Source: Arthrobacter sp. CAU 1506 (GTDB lineage Bacteria; Actinomycetota; Actinomycetes; Actinomycetales; Micrococcaceae). From it: a stretch of DNA of 64,000 nt. The position numbers were made by a program, and so were the translations under genes. The stretch lies in contig NZ_SUKC01000001.1 in the NCBI RefSeq assembly GCF_005047635.1, positions 124,001 through 188,000 of the forward strand. The letters are read 5' to 3'. A model generated the notes under the pieces. It saw nothing but the letters and a program-made list of their open reading frames with translations, was not told the DNA's origin and searched no databases. Below, in pieces: positions 35,804 to 44,823 of the stretch. The first letter of the stretch is position 1; each line of letters opens with the position of its first letter.

Positions 35804-37129
35804 CTAGTCGTCCGAGCCCTTGGCGGCACGGAACCCGGCCTCCAAATCGGCAATGATGTCATTGACGTTTTCGATGCCAACCGAGAGCCGGACCAGCCCG
35901 TCGGTCACGCCGGCGGAGACCCGCTCCTCGACCGAAAGCTGGGCATGGGTGGTCGACGCCGGATGGATCACCAACGAGCGCACATCGCCGAGGTTGGCCA
36001 CGTGCGAATGCAATTCAAGGCCGTCCACAAAACGCTTGCCCGCCTCGATGCCGCCCTTGATCTCGAACGACACGATGGCGCCGGTCCCCTTCGGTCCGTA
36101 CTTGCGGCCGCGGTCGTACCACGGGCTCGACGGCAGGCCGAGGTACGCAACGGAAGCAACGTCGTCGTGCGCTTCGAGGAACTCCGCCACCTTTTGCGCG
36201 TTGGCCACGTGGCGCTCCACGCGCAGGCTCAGCGTTTCCAAACCCTGGGCGATCAGGAAGGCGTTGAACGGAGAGATGGCCGAGCCCAGATCGCGCAGCA
36301 GCTGCACTCGGGCCTTGAGGATGTAGGCGAGGTTGGCGCCGAGCGCACTTCCCACCCCCAGGTCGCGGGCGAAGACCAGCCCGTTGTATGTCTCGTCCGG
36401 GGTGTTGAAGCCCGGGAACTTCTCCGGGTCGGCCCCGAAATCGAAAGTTCCAGCATCCACGATCACGCCGCCGATCGCCGTCCCGTGTCCGCCGAGGTAC
36501 TTGGTGGCCGAGTGGAGCACGATGTCTGCGCCCCATTCGATCGGGCGGATCAGGTAGGGGGTGGCCAGCGTGTTGTCCACGATCAGCGGCACACCGTTCT
36601 CATGCGCGATACCGCTGACGCCCTCCAGGTCCAGCACGTCCTGGCGCGGATTGGAGACCACCTCGCCGAAGAACGCCTTGGTGTTCGGCCGCACGGCGTC
36701 GCGCCACTGCTGCAGGTTGTCCGGATCCTCGACGAAGGTCACTTCGATGCCGAACTTGGGCAGCGTGGTACGAAGCAAGTTGTAGGTTCCGCCGTACAGG
36801 CTGGGGCTGGCCACAATATGGTCGCCGGCCTCGGCCAGGTTCAGGATGGAGAACGTGGAAGCAGCCTGGCCGGAGCCCAGCAGCAGCGCGCCGGCACCGC
36901 CTTCCAAGCTGGCGATCCGGGCTTCGACGGCCTCGCTGGTCGGATTGCCGATCCGGGTGTAAATGGGCGCCAGTTCGGCCAGGGCGAAGCGGTCTGCGGC
37001 GCTTTGGGCACTGGGGAACACGAATGACGTGGTCTGGTAAATCGGCAGCGCCCGGGCACCGGTGGCGGCATCCGGCTCCTGGCCGACGTGGATCTGACGG
37101 GTTTCAAAAGACCAGTCTGCATTGGACAT
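35804..37129 (-). CDS. metY: O-acetylhomoserine sulfhydrylase (aminocarboxypropyltransferase)
   Basis: PLP enzyme that joins sulfide to O-acetylhomoserine to give homocysteine. It has 441 residues. PLP Lys in HSATKYLGGHG; cofactor phosphate site LGSGQAAS; PSLYGGTYNLL and NPTSEAVEARI typical of the Cys/Met-metabolism family. The start ATG at 37129 lies about 60 bp downstream of the SAM-IV aptamer. With metX it makes homocysteine by direct sulfhydrylation. Confidence 0.96.
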   Translation of the reverse strand: MSNADWSFETRQIHVGQEPDAATGARALPIYQTTSFVFPSAQSAADRFALAELAPIYTRIGNPTSEAVEARIASLEGGAGALLLGSGQAASTFSILNLAEAGDHIVASPSLYGGTYNLLRTTLPKFGIEVTFVEDPDNLQQWRDAVRPNTKAFFGEVVSNPRQDVLDLEGVSGIAHENGVPLIVDNTLATPYLIRPIEWGADIVLHSATKYLGGHGTAIGGVIVDAGTFDFGADPEKFPGFNTPDETYNGLVFARDLGVGSALGANLAYILKARVQLLRDLGSAISPFNAFLIAQGLETLSLRVERHVANAQKVAEFLEAHDDVASVAYLGLPSSPWYDRGRKYGPKGTGAIVSFEIKGGIEAGKRFVDGLELHSHVANLGDVRSLVIHPASTTHAQLSVEERVSAGVTDGLVRLSVGIENVNDIIADLEAGFRAAKGSDD

Positions 37130-37187
37130 GGTGCAACTCCTTCAACGGAAGGGGTCATCCGGGATCCGGCCGTGCCGGCATGTCTAT

Positions 37188-37315
37188 CCCGGGTGTGACC
37201 CGCGCTTGCGCACCGCCTTGTGGCGGCTGCCTGGTCTTCACCCGGGGCACCCCACCGCGGTTGGAGGGTTGCCGGCCAGCAAACCGGGGTTTCACGCTGG
37301 CACTCATGACCTGGG
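37188..37315 (-). promoter_or_regulatory. SAM-IV riboswitch of metY-metX
   Basis: Read on the minus strand from about 37311, the leader has GGTCATGAGTGCCAGCG, the core GCTGGCCGGCAACCCTCCAA, then GCGGTGGGGTGCCCCGGGTG, GACCAGG and the downstream pseudoknot element GCGCAAGCGCGG. These match the SAM-IV consensus as known in actinobacteria upstream of metY. S-adenosylmethionine binding should switch off metY-metX expression. The 3' boundary is approximate. Confidence 0.92.
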
Positions 37316-37419
37316 TACAGTCTCGGCGGAGAGCCCGGCCGGCCGCAACAATGTGACACCTTATGACCGCCGTATCGGGCCTATTGGCCTGCTTCGCCGG
37401 GCTGCCGCGTCATCCTCGG

Positions 37420-37434
37420 TGTCAAGGCTTGACA
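37420..37434. promoter_or_regulatory. 15-bp perfect palindrome upstream of the VOC gene
   Basis: TGTCAAG-G-CTTGACA, 7-bp arms, overlapping a consensus -35 box TTGACA (37429-37434) for the VOC gene. A protein bound here would block RNA polymerase. Confidence 0.5.
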
Positions 37435-37459
37435 TGGAGGAGCACGGCGAAAACTCAGT

Positions 37460-37479
37460 GACTTAGGTCACCCTAAGTC
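37460..37479. promoter_or_regulatory. 20-bp dyad upstream of the VOC gene
   Basis: GACTTAGG-TCAC-CCTAAGTC, perfect 8-bp arms, 27 bp before the VOC start. The TTAGG/CCTAA halves resemble DtxR/IdeR/MntR-type metal-regulator sites, but spacing differs from the classical iron box. Confidence 0.5.
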
Positions 37480-37506
37480 GAGAGAGGGTTCACAAAGTGC
37501 CAAGAT

Positions 37507-38154
37507 ATGTCCATGCGCTTCGACCACGTTTCTTATGCTGTTGAGCCCGACGGTTTGGCTGCCACCTCAGAGCGGATCTCCAAAGCCCTGGGTATCGACG
37601 CAGTCAAGGGCGGGGTGCACCCCCGCTTCGGCACCCGCAATATGATCTTCCCTCTGACTGACCACCACTACCTGGAAGTGGTGGAGGTCCTGGACCACCC
37701 CGCATCCGACAAGGCACCCTTCGGCCAGGCTGTGCGTGCCCGGTCCGAAGCCGGCGGCGGCTGGATGGGCTGGTGTGTGGAAGTGGACGACCTGACCCCG
37801 TTCGAAGAGCGACTGGGCCGCCACGCGGTACCCGGAAACCGCAAATTCCCGGATGGACAGGAACTGAGCTGGCAGCAGATCGGCATCAAGGGCCTGATCG
37901 CCGACCCGCAGGTTCCCTACATGCTGCGCTGGGATGAAGGCACCGAGGCGCTCCACCCTTCCAACGCCCGGCCGGCCACCGTCAAGCTGATCGGTCTGAC
38001 CATTGCCGGTTCGTCGGACCGCGTGGCTGACTGGCTGGGCACCCCGGTGGATGACCTGCTCGACGACGTCAAGGTTGCCTGGACCGCCCCGAACGGTACA
38101 CCGGGCATCATGTCGGTCCGTTTCGAAACGGCACACGGCATCGTCGAACTCTAA
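37507..38154 (+). CDS. VOC-superfamily (glyoxalase-like) protein
   Basis: It has 215 residues. N-terminal beta-alpha-beta unit FDHVSYAVEPDGL and HHYLEVVEVLDHP contain candidate metal ligands His6 or so and Glu; GWMGWCVEVDDLTPFEERLG is the second module. The fold resembles glyoxalase_3-like domains; no specific activity is recognised. It is monocistronic with two palindromes and a TTGACA -35 upstream and a terminator downstream, so tight dedicated control is likely. An ATG 6 bp downstream (MRFDH) is an equally likely start. Confidence 0.82.
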   Translation: MSMRFDHVSYAVEPDGLAATSERISKALGIDAVKGGVHPRFGTRNMIFPLTDHHYLEVVEVLDHPASDKAPFGQAVRARSEAGGGWMGWCVEVDDLTPFEERLGRHAVPGNRKFPDGQELSWQQIGIKGLIADPQVPYMLRWDEGTEALHPSNARPATVKLIGLTIAGSSDRVADWLGTPVDDLLDDVKVAWTAPNGTPGIMSVRFETAHGIVEL

Positions 38155-38196
38155 GGTTCCGCGGCTCGTCGGGCTACCCAGCCCCCGTTTTCGCAA

Positions 38197-38255
38197 GGGC
38201 TCCCGCCCTACCTCTGGCCCCCTAGGTGGCCCACGAGGTGGGCAGGGAGCCTTTT
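38197..38255 (+). terminator. Terminator after the VOC gene
   Basis: GGCTCCC pairs with GGGAGCC, with inner GCCC/GGGC and ACCTC/GAGGT pairing, and CTTTT follows. Confidence 0.75.
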
Positions 38256-38410
38256 GCATGTCCACTCAGGGCAAACAGCCGGACGAAGAGACGAACCGGC
38301 GTTGAAGCCGGATTGTCTCCAGTCCTCCAGTCCGTTGCACTGCGCGTGCGTTGTCCACAAAAGTGCTGATCCGGTTTCCAGCACAGCGATTCCGCCGCAG
38401 GCTGTGGTTC

Positions 38411-39373
38411 ATGGCGCTTGCACTCATCTACACCCGGGATTATGACAGGGCCGGGCTCGACCGGCAACTGCTGGTCCGCGAAGAAAAGTCGGGAAGGCTC
38501 ACTCGTATCCGCCGTGGTGTCTACGTTCCGTCCGCCGAGTACCGCGCGCTTCCCTGGTGGGAGCAGCGCTTGGTACACCTTGATGCAGTCGTTGGAACTC
38601 GGCGCAGCGAACAAGTACTTATCCAGCAGTCGGCCGCCGCGATCTGGGGAATACCGACGATCGGACGCTCTTTTTACGTCTTGGTCTTGGCCCGCAACGG
38701 CACCCACGGCCGCGCCCGAGCGGGTGTCCGACACCATGCCCGGGTCCTCTTGGAACCAGTAGTCAGACACAACGGGTTCATGGTGACTTCGAGGGCCCAG
38801 ACTGCCGTCGACATAGCCGCCTACTGCCGGTTTGAGGAGGCTATACCGGTGATGGACCACGTTTTGCGCAACGACCGAGGACGGGGTCTGCGCGCTCTGG
38901 AACCGGAACAGCTGTCACGGCTGGCAGAGCTGTTGCCCGCGGGAAGGCGCCGCCGGTTTGAACGAGTACTAAGCTTCGCTGATCCCCTCGCGTAGTCGGC
39001 AGGAGAGTCGTATTCCCGTGCCCTGATGTACCTGAACCACTTCCCGCAGCCTGAACTGCAGGTGCCTATATTCGACTCCAGCGGCGTGCGGATCGGTGTT
39101 GTCGACTACTTCTGGAGGGCCAACCGTCTGGTCGGAGAGTTTGATGGTTCCGTCAAATACGGACGAAATGAGTGCCTCCAGGGCCAATTGGCTGCGGACG
39201 TTCTCATCAAGGAGAAGCAGCGCGAAGACAAGATCCGGGCAACCGGGGTAGGCATGGCCAGATGGATGTGGTCGGCGTTGTTCCCGGCCGGAGGAAACCA
39301 GCCGGGGCTTACCCAGCAACTCCTCCAAGCCGGGCTCCGGCAAGATCACCGCAACGTATGGGACGGCATGTAG
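38411..39373 (+). pseudogene. AbiEi-type antitoxin-domain / DUF559-like gene interrupted by an in-frame amber codon
   Basis: A single reading frame spans 38411-39373 (about 320 codons) with one TAG at 38993-38995 (after DPLA). Before it: a winged-helix head (IYTRDYDRAGLDRQLLVREE, RIRRGVYVP) typical of AbiEi-like antitoxin domains. After it, in the same frame: SAGESYSRALMYLNHFPQPE, then FDSSGVRIGVVDYFWR and GEFDGSVKYGR, the usual C-terminal nuclease-like half. Homologues, from memory, read DPLAES..GES, so TAG replaces a GAG or similar codon. An upstream ATG at 38351 also exists. No toxin partner gene is adjacent. Confidence 0.8.
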
Positions 39374-39417
39374 CGGCTCCTCGAGTCCCACCCTTGGCCG
39401 CTCCGGTTTGACCGTCT

Positions 39418-39478
39418 GCTCCCCAACGAATGGGAGCGCCAGTCACCACCGGGAGCGCTCCCCAACGAACAGGAGCGG
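39418..39478. repeat. Pair of similar hairpins with palindrome after the pseudogene
   Basis: GCTCCCCAACGAATGGGAGC (39418-39437) and GCTCCCCAACGAACAGGAGC (39458-39477) are near-identical 20-mers that both fold as hairpins; GGGAGCGCTCCC (39451-39462) is a 12-bp palindrome between them. No T tract. This may act as a bidirectional transcript end. Confidence 0.6.
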
Positions 39479-39591
39479 CTGGCGGGTAAAACGGGAATGA
39501 GCGGCACCCGGCGGCAAAGGACCAGCCCCGGTGAGCATCCGCGCCCGAGTGCTCTGCAGGTCTGCTGCCTGCCCCGAAGGTATCGGCAGGA

Positions 39592-40371
39592 TCAGCTCCC
39601 GATACCGATGGCCGGCCCCACGAGCGAATAGCCGACGAAACCCGCAATATCCAGCAGCGCGTGCGCGATCACCAGCGGCATCACCCGCTTGACCTTCGAA
39701 TAGACGTAGCCGAACACTAGGCCCATCAGGAAGTTCCCGATACCCGGGCCGATCCCCTGATACAGGTGGTAGGTCCCGCGTAGGGCGGCGCTGACGAAGA
39801 TCGTGGTCCAGATCCCCCAGCCGAACTTGGCGAACCGGTCGAAAAGGTAGCCCACCATGATCACTTCTTCGAGGATGGCGTGGCGCAGTGCTGACAGCAC
39901 CAGCACCGGCACGGTCCACCAATATTCATCCAGGGCCGCGGGCACAATTGCGGTGGTGATTCCCAGCGCCCTGCCGGCGGCGTAGACCGCCAACGTGCCG
40001 GCACCCATCACCAGGGCCAGCAGGAAGCCCAGGCCGAAGTCCACCCGGGGCCGGGAGAAGGTGAAGCCGATCGACCGGAAGGCCGATTGGCCGGGCGAGG
40101 TCATCAGGAGCAGCACCAGTGCCACCGGCACCAGTGCAAAGCAGATACCGAGCATCTGGTACACGAAATCGAAGATTTCCCGCGAGTTCAGTACCGGATT
40201 CAACGTGGTGGTTTGCGAGGCCAGCGGCGCGCGGGTCATCTTCTCCAGCAGGTTCACCACGGCGTAGACCGCCGACTGCCCCAGCGAAACCCCGAGCACA
40301 ATGAGCACTTCCGCCCGGTAGTAACTCAGCGTGCGCGGCGCGCTCGCGGTGATGACCTTCTGCTTGTCCAT
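39592..40371 (-). CDS. CPBP-family intramembrane metalloprotease
   Basis: Membrane protein of 259 residues with about seven or eight hydrophobic helices. CPBP (CAAX-protease/bacteriocin-processing) motifs: HAILEEVIMVGYLFDR (the EE pair present, though the usual Arg after EExx is not in standard register), a middle ALRGTYHLYQGI with the second-motif His, and IAHALLDIAG with the third. Length and topology fit. ATG at 40371 (GTG at 40377 possible). No bacteriocin genes nearby; role unknown. Confidence 0.85.
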   Translation of the reverse strand: MDKQKVITASAPRTLSYYRAEVLIVLGVSLGQSAVYAVVNLLEKMTRAPLASQTTTLNPVLNSREIFDFVYQMLGICFALVPVALVLLLMTSPGQSAFRSIGFTFSRPRVDFGLGFLLALVMGAGTLAVYAAGRALGITTAIVPAALDEYWWTVPVLVLSALRHAILEEVIMVGYLFDRFAKFGWGIWTTIFVSAALRGTYHLYQGIGPGIGNFLMGLVFGYVYSKVKRVMPLVIAHALLDIAGFVGYSLVGPAIGIGS

Positions 40372-40459
40372 AGCCACTATCTTGCCGTGTGTCGACGGCG
40401 GGCAGTCGCTCACCGAACCGGATTCCCCATAGCCGATCAGAACAGAGTGAAACGGCGAC

Positions 40460-42058
40460 TCAAGAGTTTCGCCAAACGCATTCGGCTCCTACCCACGTGG
40501 AGCGGATCCCGGCTGTACCGATTTCGGACGGTTCCATCGCGGTTAGATCCTGGTCCAGTACGACGAAGTCCGCCAGTCGCCCGACGGTTAGTTGGCCCTT
40601 GATGTGGCTCTCCCCGGTCGCATGCGCGGAGCCGACCGTATAGACCCCCAGTGCCTCCGACACACTCAACTGCTGCTCCGGACCGAGCAACAGACCCTCG
40701 GAACTTCGCCGTGTGACCATGCTTTGCACGGCCATGAGCGGGTCGGCAGGCACCAACGGGTAGTCGGACGAGCCGGCAACCTCCACGCCGGCAGTCAGCA
40801 GGGACTTGTGTGCACAGATCATTCGCGACCAGTCCGGCCCATAGAAGGAAGAGATTTCTTGCCCGTGAAAGTGGATGAATGCGCCGAAGAGAACGGGCGT
40901 GACGCCGATTGCCTTCATCCGGGCAATGAGCGAGTCATCGACCATGCTGCAGTGCTCGATGCGGTGATTCATCCGTTGACCCGCCGGGTGCGGCAGGGAT
41001 TCATAGACTTGCAACACTTTGTCGACAGCGGCATCGCCGTTGGCGTGGACAGCGACTCGCTGCCCAGCGCCATGGACTCGGCGGACGATAGCGGCGAACT
41101 CATCGTCTCCGAGAATCTGCAGCCCGTTGTCCGACCCCGTGGCGCTTTGGTAGGGACGCTGGCATAAGCAGGTGCCTCCGGACAGCGCCCCGTCCAGCAT
41201 CATCTTCACACCAGCCAACCGCAATCGTTCCGGGTTGCTGAAGGAGGGCGATCCAGCCTGCTCATCAAAACAGCTGTACCACTGCAGCATGTTCACGCGG
41301 GGTGTCAGGACGTTGTCAGCCAGCGCAGCGGCATACATGTCCTGCTCCACGGCGGTAACGATTGCATCGCAATAGGAGGTGATGCCGACGGCGTGCATCT
41401 CGTCGTTGACGGCACGCAGGGCGGCGACCTGCGCTCTCATCTCGCCGGCGGAAGCGACGGATGTTCCCTGAAGCCCGGGCAGCCAGGGATCGAGCCAGGC
41501 CCGTTCGTACATCCACCCATTTAACCGACCGTCGGCATCGGTCATCAGCTCTCCACCGGCCGGTGCGTCTTGCGCGCTGCGGTATCCCATCAATTCAAGG
41601 GCCCGACTGTTGCCCACCGCTTTGTGGAAACTGTAATGAATCAGCACCAGCGGCCGGGTCGTTGATACTCCGTCCAAAAAACGACGGTCCATCCCTCCCA
41701 GGCCGGGGTTCCGTTCGTCGAACGCGTGTCCGAGCACCCAATCGTCCTCGCCGACCAGTGCAGCACGTTCACTCATCATCCGTTGCAGCTCTTCTGCATC
41801 GGTTACGTCGGCAAGGTCGACCCGGACGCGGGCCAATGCCGCTTGCGAGACGTGGCTATGAGCGTCATTGAAGCCCGGGACCACCAAGGCGCCGTCGAGG
41901 TCGATTCGATCCGCCGACCGAAAGCGCGCGGACAGTCCACGCCGGGATCCAACCGCAATGATCCTGCCGTCCTGTGCGGCAAAGGCCTCCGGTTCCGTTC
42001 CGTCCATGGCCATGATTCGCTTCGCGGCAAATATCCGTACCGGTTGCTCACTTTCCAC
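40460..42058 (-). CDS. YtcJ-type amidohydrolase
   Basis: Metal-dependent hydrolase of 532 residues. N-terminal beta-sandwich, then metal-site FNDAHSHVSQAA, later RMNHRIEHCSMVDD (His ligands), and HANGDAAVDKVL; C-terminal ATGESHIKGQLTVGRLADFV closes the sandwich. YtcJ-like enzymes act on varied amides or cyclic compounds. It is the last gene of the Rieske operon, 40 bp after the reductase. It probably opens or deacylates an intermediate or the imported compound; the substrate is unknown. Confidence 0.88.
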   Translation of the reverse strand: MESEQPVRIFAAKRIMAMDGTEPEAFAAQDGRIIAVGSRRGLSARFRSADRIDLDGALVVPGFNDAHSHVSQAALARVRVDLADVTDAEELQRMMSERAALVGEDDWVLGHAFDERNPGLGGMDRRFLDGVSTTRPLVLIHYSFHKAVGNSRALELMGYRSAQDAPAGGELMTDADGRLNGWMYERAWLDPWLPGLQGTSVASAGEMRAQVAALRAVNDEMHAVGITSYCDAIVTAVEQDMYAAALADNVLTPRVNMLQWYSCFDEQAGSPSFSNPERLRLAGVKMMLDGALSGGTCLCQRPYQSATGSDNGLQILGDDEFAAIVRRVHGAGQRVAVHANGDAAVDKVLQVYESLPHPAGQRMNHRIEHCSMVDDSLIARMKAIGVTPVLFGAFIHFHGQEISSFYGPDWSRMICAHKSLLTAGVEVAGSSDYPLVPADPLMAVQSMVTRRSSEGLLLGPEQQLSVSEALGVYTVGSAHATGESHIKGQLTVGRLADFVVLDQDLTAMEPSEIGTAGIRSTWVGAECVWRNS

Positions 42059-42098
42059 CGTCAGAACTTCCTTTCTGGTAGCAGAATCCCAGACGCTT

Positions 42099-43055
42099 CT
42101 AAAGGTCCAGCAGCAGCCGATTGCCCTTGCATCGTGAAACGCAGATCATCATGGTGTCCCCGGCTTCACGTTCGTGGTCGGACAACAACGAGTCACGATG
42201 ATCGATCTCGCCGCCCAGCACCGCCGTCTCGCAGGTGCCGCAGATTCCTTCACGGCAGGAGTTCAGGGGGTTGATCCCGACCGCTTCGAGGGCCTGCAAG
42301 ATGGTTTCATCGGATCCAACAGGGACTTCCGTCCCGTCCACGAGTTCTACCGTGAAGGCCGTGTCCCGGACCTCCGACGGCGCCTTGGCCTCGCCCGTGG
42401 CTGTAAAGCGCTCACAGTGGAATCGTCCGGGCTCCTCCCAGCCGTCGGCAATCGACTGAATGACATTGAGCAGCGGCCCGGGGCCGCAGGCGTAGACGTG
42501 CAGGTCCGACTGCTGGTCCGCCAACAGTTCGGCAAGCGGGTAGAGTCCGCTCTCGTCGTCAGCGTGGATGTGAACATCTCCACCGAGCGCTTGGATCTCC
42601 TCGAGGAAAGCCATCGAAGAGCGGCTCCGGCCCAGGTAAACCAAGCGCCAGGGCACTCCAAGCGCTGCGGCCTCGCGAATCATCGGCAGAATCGGGGTGA
42701 TACCGATGCCGCCGGCGATGAAGACATAGCTGCCCGCGGGGGCCAAGACGAAGTTGTTGCGCGGCCCACGGACCTGGATTTTGGTCCCCGGTCTCAGCAA
42801 GTCGTGCACATAGGCCGAACCGCCACGCCCCTCGGGTTCGCGCAGAATGCCTAAACGCCAAGCGGAGCGGCTGGACCGCTCCGAGCAGAGCGAGTATTGG
42901 CGCAAAAGGCCGTTGGGCAGCAGGACGTCCACGTGAGCGCCGGCTTCCCACTCGGGCAGGTCCTCACCCAGCGGGTGTTCCAACTCCAACGAGACCACGC
43001 TGCTGGACTCGCGCCGGATGGAGCGGACCTCGACGTCGAAAAATTCTTCAGTCAT
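42099..43055 (-). CDS. VanB-type ferredoxin-reductase (FMN, NAD(P), 2Fe-2S)
   Basis: Electron-supply component for a Rieske oxygenase. It has 318 residues: flavin-binding RQYSLCSERS, nucleotide-binding FIAGGIGITPILPM, and a C-terminal plant-type 2Fe-2S domain with NSCREGICGTCE and a later CVSRCKGN. This order is that of PDR/VanB reductases. In the operon it is separated from the oxygenase by the ABC transporter genes. Electrons should pass from NAD(P)H to the VanA-like protein at 46378-47439 (inference). Confidence 0.92.
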   Translation of the reverse strand: MTEEFFDVEVRSIRRESSSVVSLELEHPLGEDLPEWEAGAHVDVLLPNGLLRQYSLCSERSSRSAWRLGILREPEGRGGSAYVHDLLRPGTKIQVRGPRNNFVLAPAGSYVFIAGGIGITPILPMIREAAALGVPWRLVYLGRSRSSMAFLEEIQALGGDVHIHADDESGLYPLAELLADQQSDLHVYACGPGPLLNVIQSIADGWEEPGRFHCERFTATGEAKAPSEVRDTAFTVELVDGTEVPVGSDETILQALEAVGINPLNSCREGICGTCETAVLGGEIDHRDSLLSDHEREAGDTMMICVSRCKGNRLLLDL

Positions 43056-43072
43056 GATTCACCTCCGCCGTG

Positions 43073-43870
43073 TCAGGCCGCGGCCGGTTCGGAGAGCACC
43101 GAGGCAAGGAAGGCCTTCGTGCGTTCGTTCTGAGGGTTCGTGATGACCTCGCGGGCAGGTCCCTGCTCCACCACATAGCCGTCCGCCATAAAGACCACCC
43201 GGTCGGCGACGTCGCGGGCAAAGTGCATCTCGTGCGTCACCACCACCATGGTCATGCCGGAGTTGGCCAGGTCCTTCATGACCTTCAGGACCTCGCCAAC
43301 CAGCTCGGGGTCCAGGGCCGAGGTCGGCTCGTCAAAGAGCATCAGCTGCGGCTCCATGCACAGGGCGCGGGCGATTGCCACCCGCTGCTGCTGGCCGCCG
43401 GAGAGTTGGCGCGGATATGCGTCGGCTTTTTCCGCCAGCCCGACTTTCTCCAGCAGGGACATGGCCCGGGCCATGGCAGTGGCTTTTTTCTCCTTGCGGA
43501 CAAGCCGCGGTGCTTCGATCAGGTTTTCCATCACGGTCATGTGCGGGAATAAGTTGAACTGCTGGAAGACCATGCCGACTTCGGTGCGGCTGCGGCAGAT
43601 GTCGTTGTGGCTCTGTTCATAAAGCTTGCTGCCCTTGAGGTCGTAGCCCACGATTTTGCCGTTGACCCACATGCGGCCACCGTCGACCGTTTCAAGATGG
43701 TTGATGCAGCGCAGGAACGTGCTCTTGCCGGATCCTGAAGGACCGATCAGGCAGACCACCTCCCCCGGCTGGACGTGCAGGTCAATGCCTTTCAGCACCT
43801 GGTTGGAGCCGAAATTCTTACAGATGGCGTCGGCTTTCACCATCGGCTCAACGCCGTGCGTAACCGTCAT
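43073..43870 (-). CDS. Polar amino-acid-type ABC transporter ATPase
   Basis: It has 265 residues. Walker [10 protein letters not shown] (43-51), signature [15 protein letters not shown], Walker [14 protein letters not shown]-loop VVVTHEM. Closest to GlnQ/HisP-class proteins. Its ATG overlaps the permease stop by four bases. It powers uptake through the adjacent permease. Confidence 0.95.
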   Translation of the reverse strand: MTVTHGVEPMVKADAICKNFGSNQVLKGIDLHVQPGEVVCLIGPSGSGKSTFLRCINHLETVDGGRMWVNGKIVGYDLKGSKLYEQSHNDICRSRTEVGMVFQQFNLFPHMTVMENLIEAPRLVRKEKKATAMARAMSLLEKVGLAEKADAYPRQLSGGQQQRVAIARALCMEPQLMLFDEPTSALDPELVGEVLKVMKDLANSGMTMVVVTHEMHFARDVADRVVFMADGYVVEQGPAREVITNPQNERTKAFLASVLSEPAAA

Positions 43871-44805
43871 TTCTTGGTGCCTTTCAGGGAGAGAGCGTCA
43901 TGCGTGGCGAAAAACCGCTTGAGCTGCTGCAGTGGCGTGGGCGGCAGGTTCCGCTGGTTGCCGCGGGCGAAGCGACGCTCCAGGTAGTACTGGCCGATGG
44001 TCAGGATCGATGTGATCAGCAGGTACCAGAGACTGGCGACGATCAGCAGCGGCACGGTCTCGAACGTTCGTGCGTAGATGATCTGCGCCGAGTACAGCAG
44101 CTCCGGCACCGAGATCACGCTGACCAACGCGGTGGTCTTGAGCATGCCGATGGTTTCGTTGCCGGTGGGCGGGATAATGACGCGCATCGCCTGCGGCAGC
44201 ACCACCCGGCGCATGGTCTGCATCCGGGTAATGCCCAGGGCCTCCGCTGCCTCGGTTTGCCCGTGATCCACGGACAGGATTCCGGCCCGGACGATCTCGG
44301 ACATGTATGCCCCTTGGTTGAGGCCAAGACCGAGGATTGCTGCCGTCATTGGGGTGATCAGCTGGTTGGCGTCCAGTTCGACGCCGGGAATGCCGAGCGT
44401 GATGACCGGATAGAGTGCCGCCAGGTTGAACCAGAACAGCAGCTGCACCAGCACCGGCGTGCCGCGGAAGAAGTTGACGTAGGCGAAGGCGGCACTGCGC
44501 ACCACCGGATTCACGGAGAGCCGCATGACTGCGAAGACAACGCCCAGCACGATGCCAATGGCCATGCTGACCGCGGTCAGGCCAAGCGTGACCAGGATGC
44601 CCCGGCCAATGGACACATCGCGCAGGTAGAGTCCGACGACGTCCCAGCCGAAGTTGGGGTTGGTCATCACGGACCGCGCCAGCAGTCCGGCGATCACAAC
44701 AATCACCGCTGCGGCCAGCCACCGGCCGGGATGCTTGGCCTTGACGACGGTGTAGCCATCGGCCGTAGGGGCTGTTTGCTCGCTTCGGGTAGTCACGGCA
44801 GTCAT
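43867..44805 (-). CDS. Polar amino-acid-type ABC transporter permease
   Basis: It has 312 residues: long hydrophilic N-terminus, then five or six helices. EAA-like loop [20 protein letters not shown] contacts the ATPase; [12 protein letters not shown] is the family signature. Only one permease is present, so it probably acts as a homodimer. 18 bp after the binding-protein gene. Confidence 0.93.
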   Translation of the reverse strand: MTAVTTRSEQTAPTADGYTVVKAKHPGRWLAAAVIVVIAGLLARSVMTNPNFGWDVVGLYLRDVSIGRGILVTLGLTAVSMAIGIVLGVVFAVMRLSVNPVVRSAAFAYVNFFRGTPVLVQLLFWFNLAALYPVITLGIPGVELDANQLITPMTAAILGLGLNQGAYMSEIVRAGILSVDHGQTEAAEALGITRMQTMRRVVLPQAMRVIIPPTGNETIGMLKTTALVSVISVPELLYSAQIIYARTFETVPLLIVASLWYLLITSILTIGQYYLERRFARGNQRNLPPTPLQQLKRFFATHDALSLKGTKK

Positions 44806-44823
44806 GCGGCTGCGTCCTCTCCG

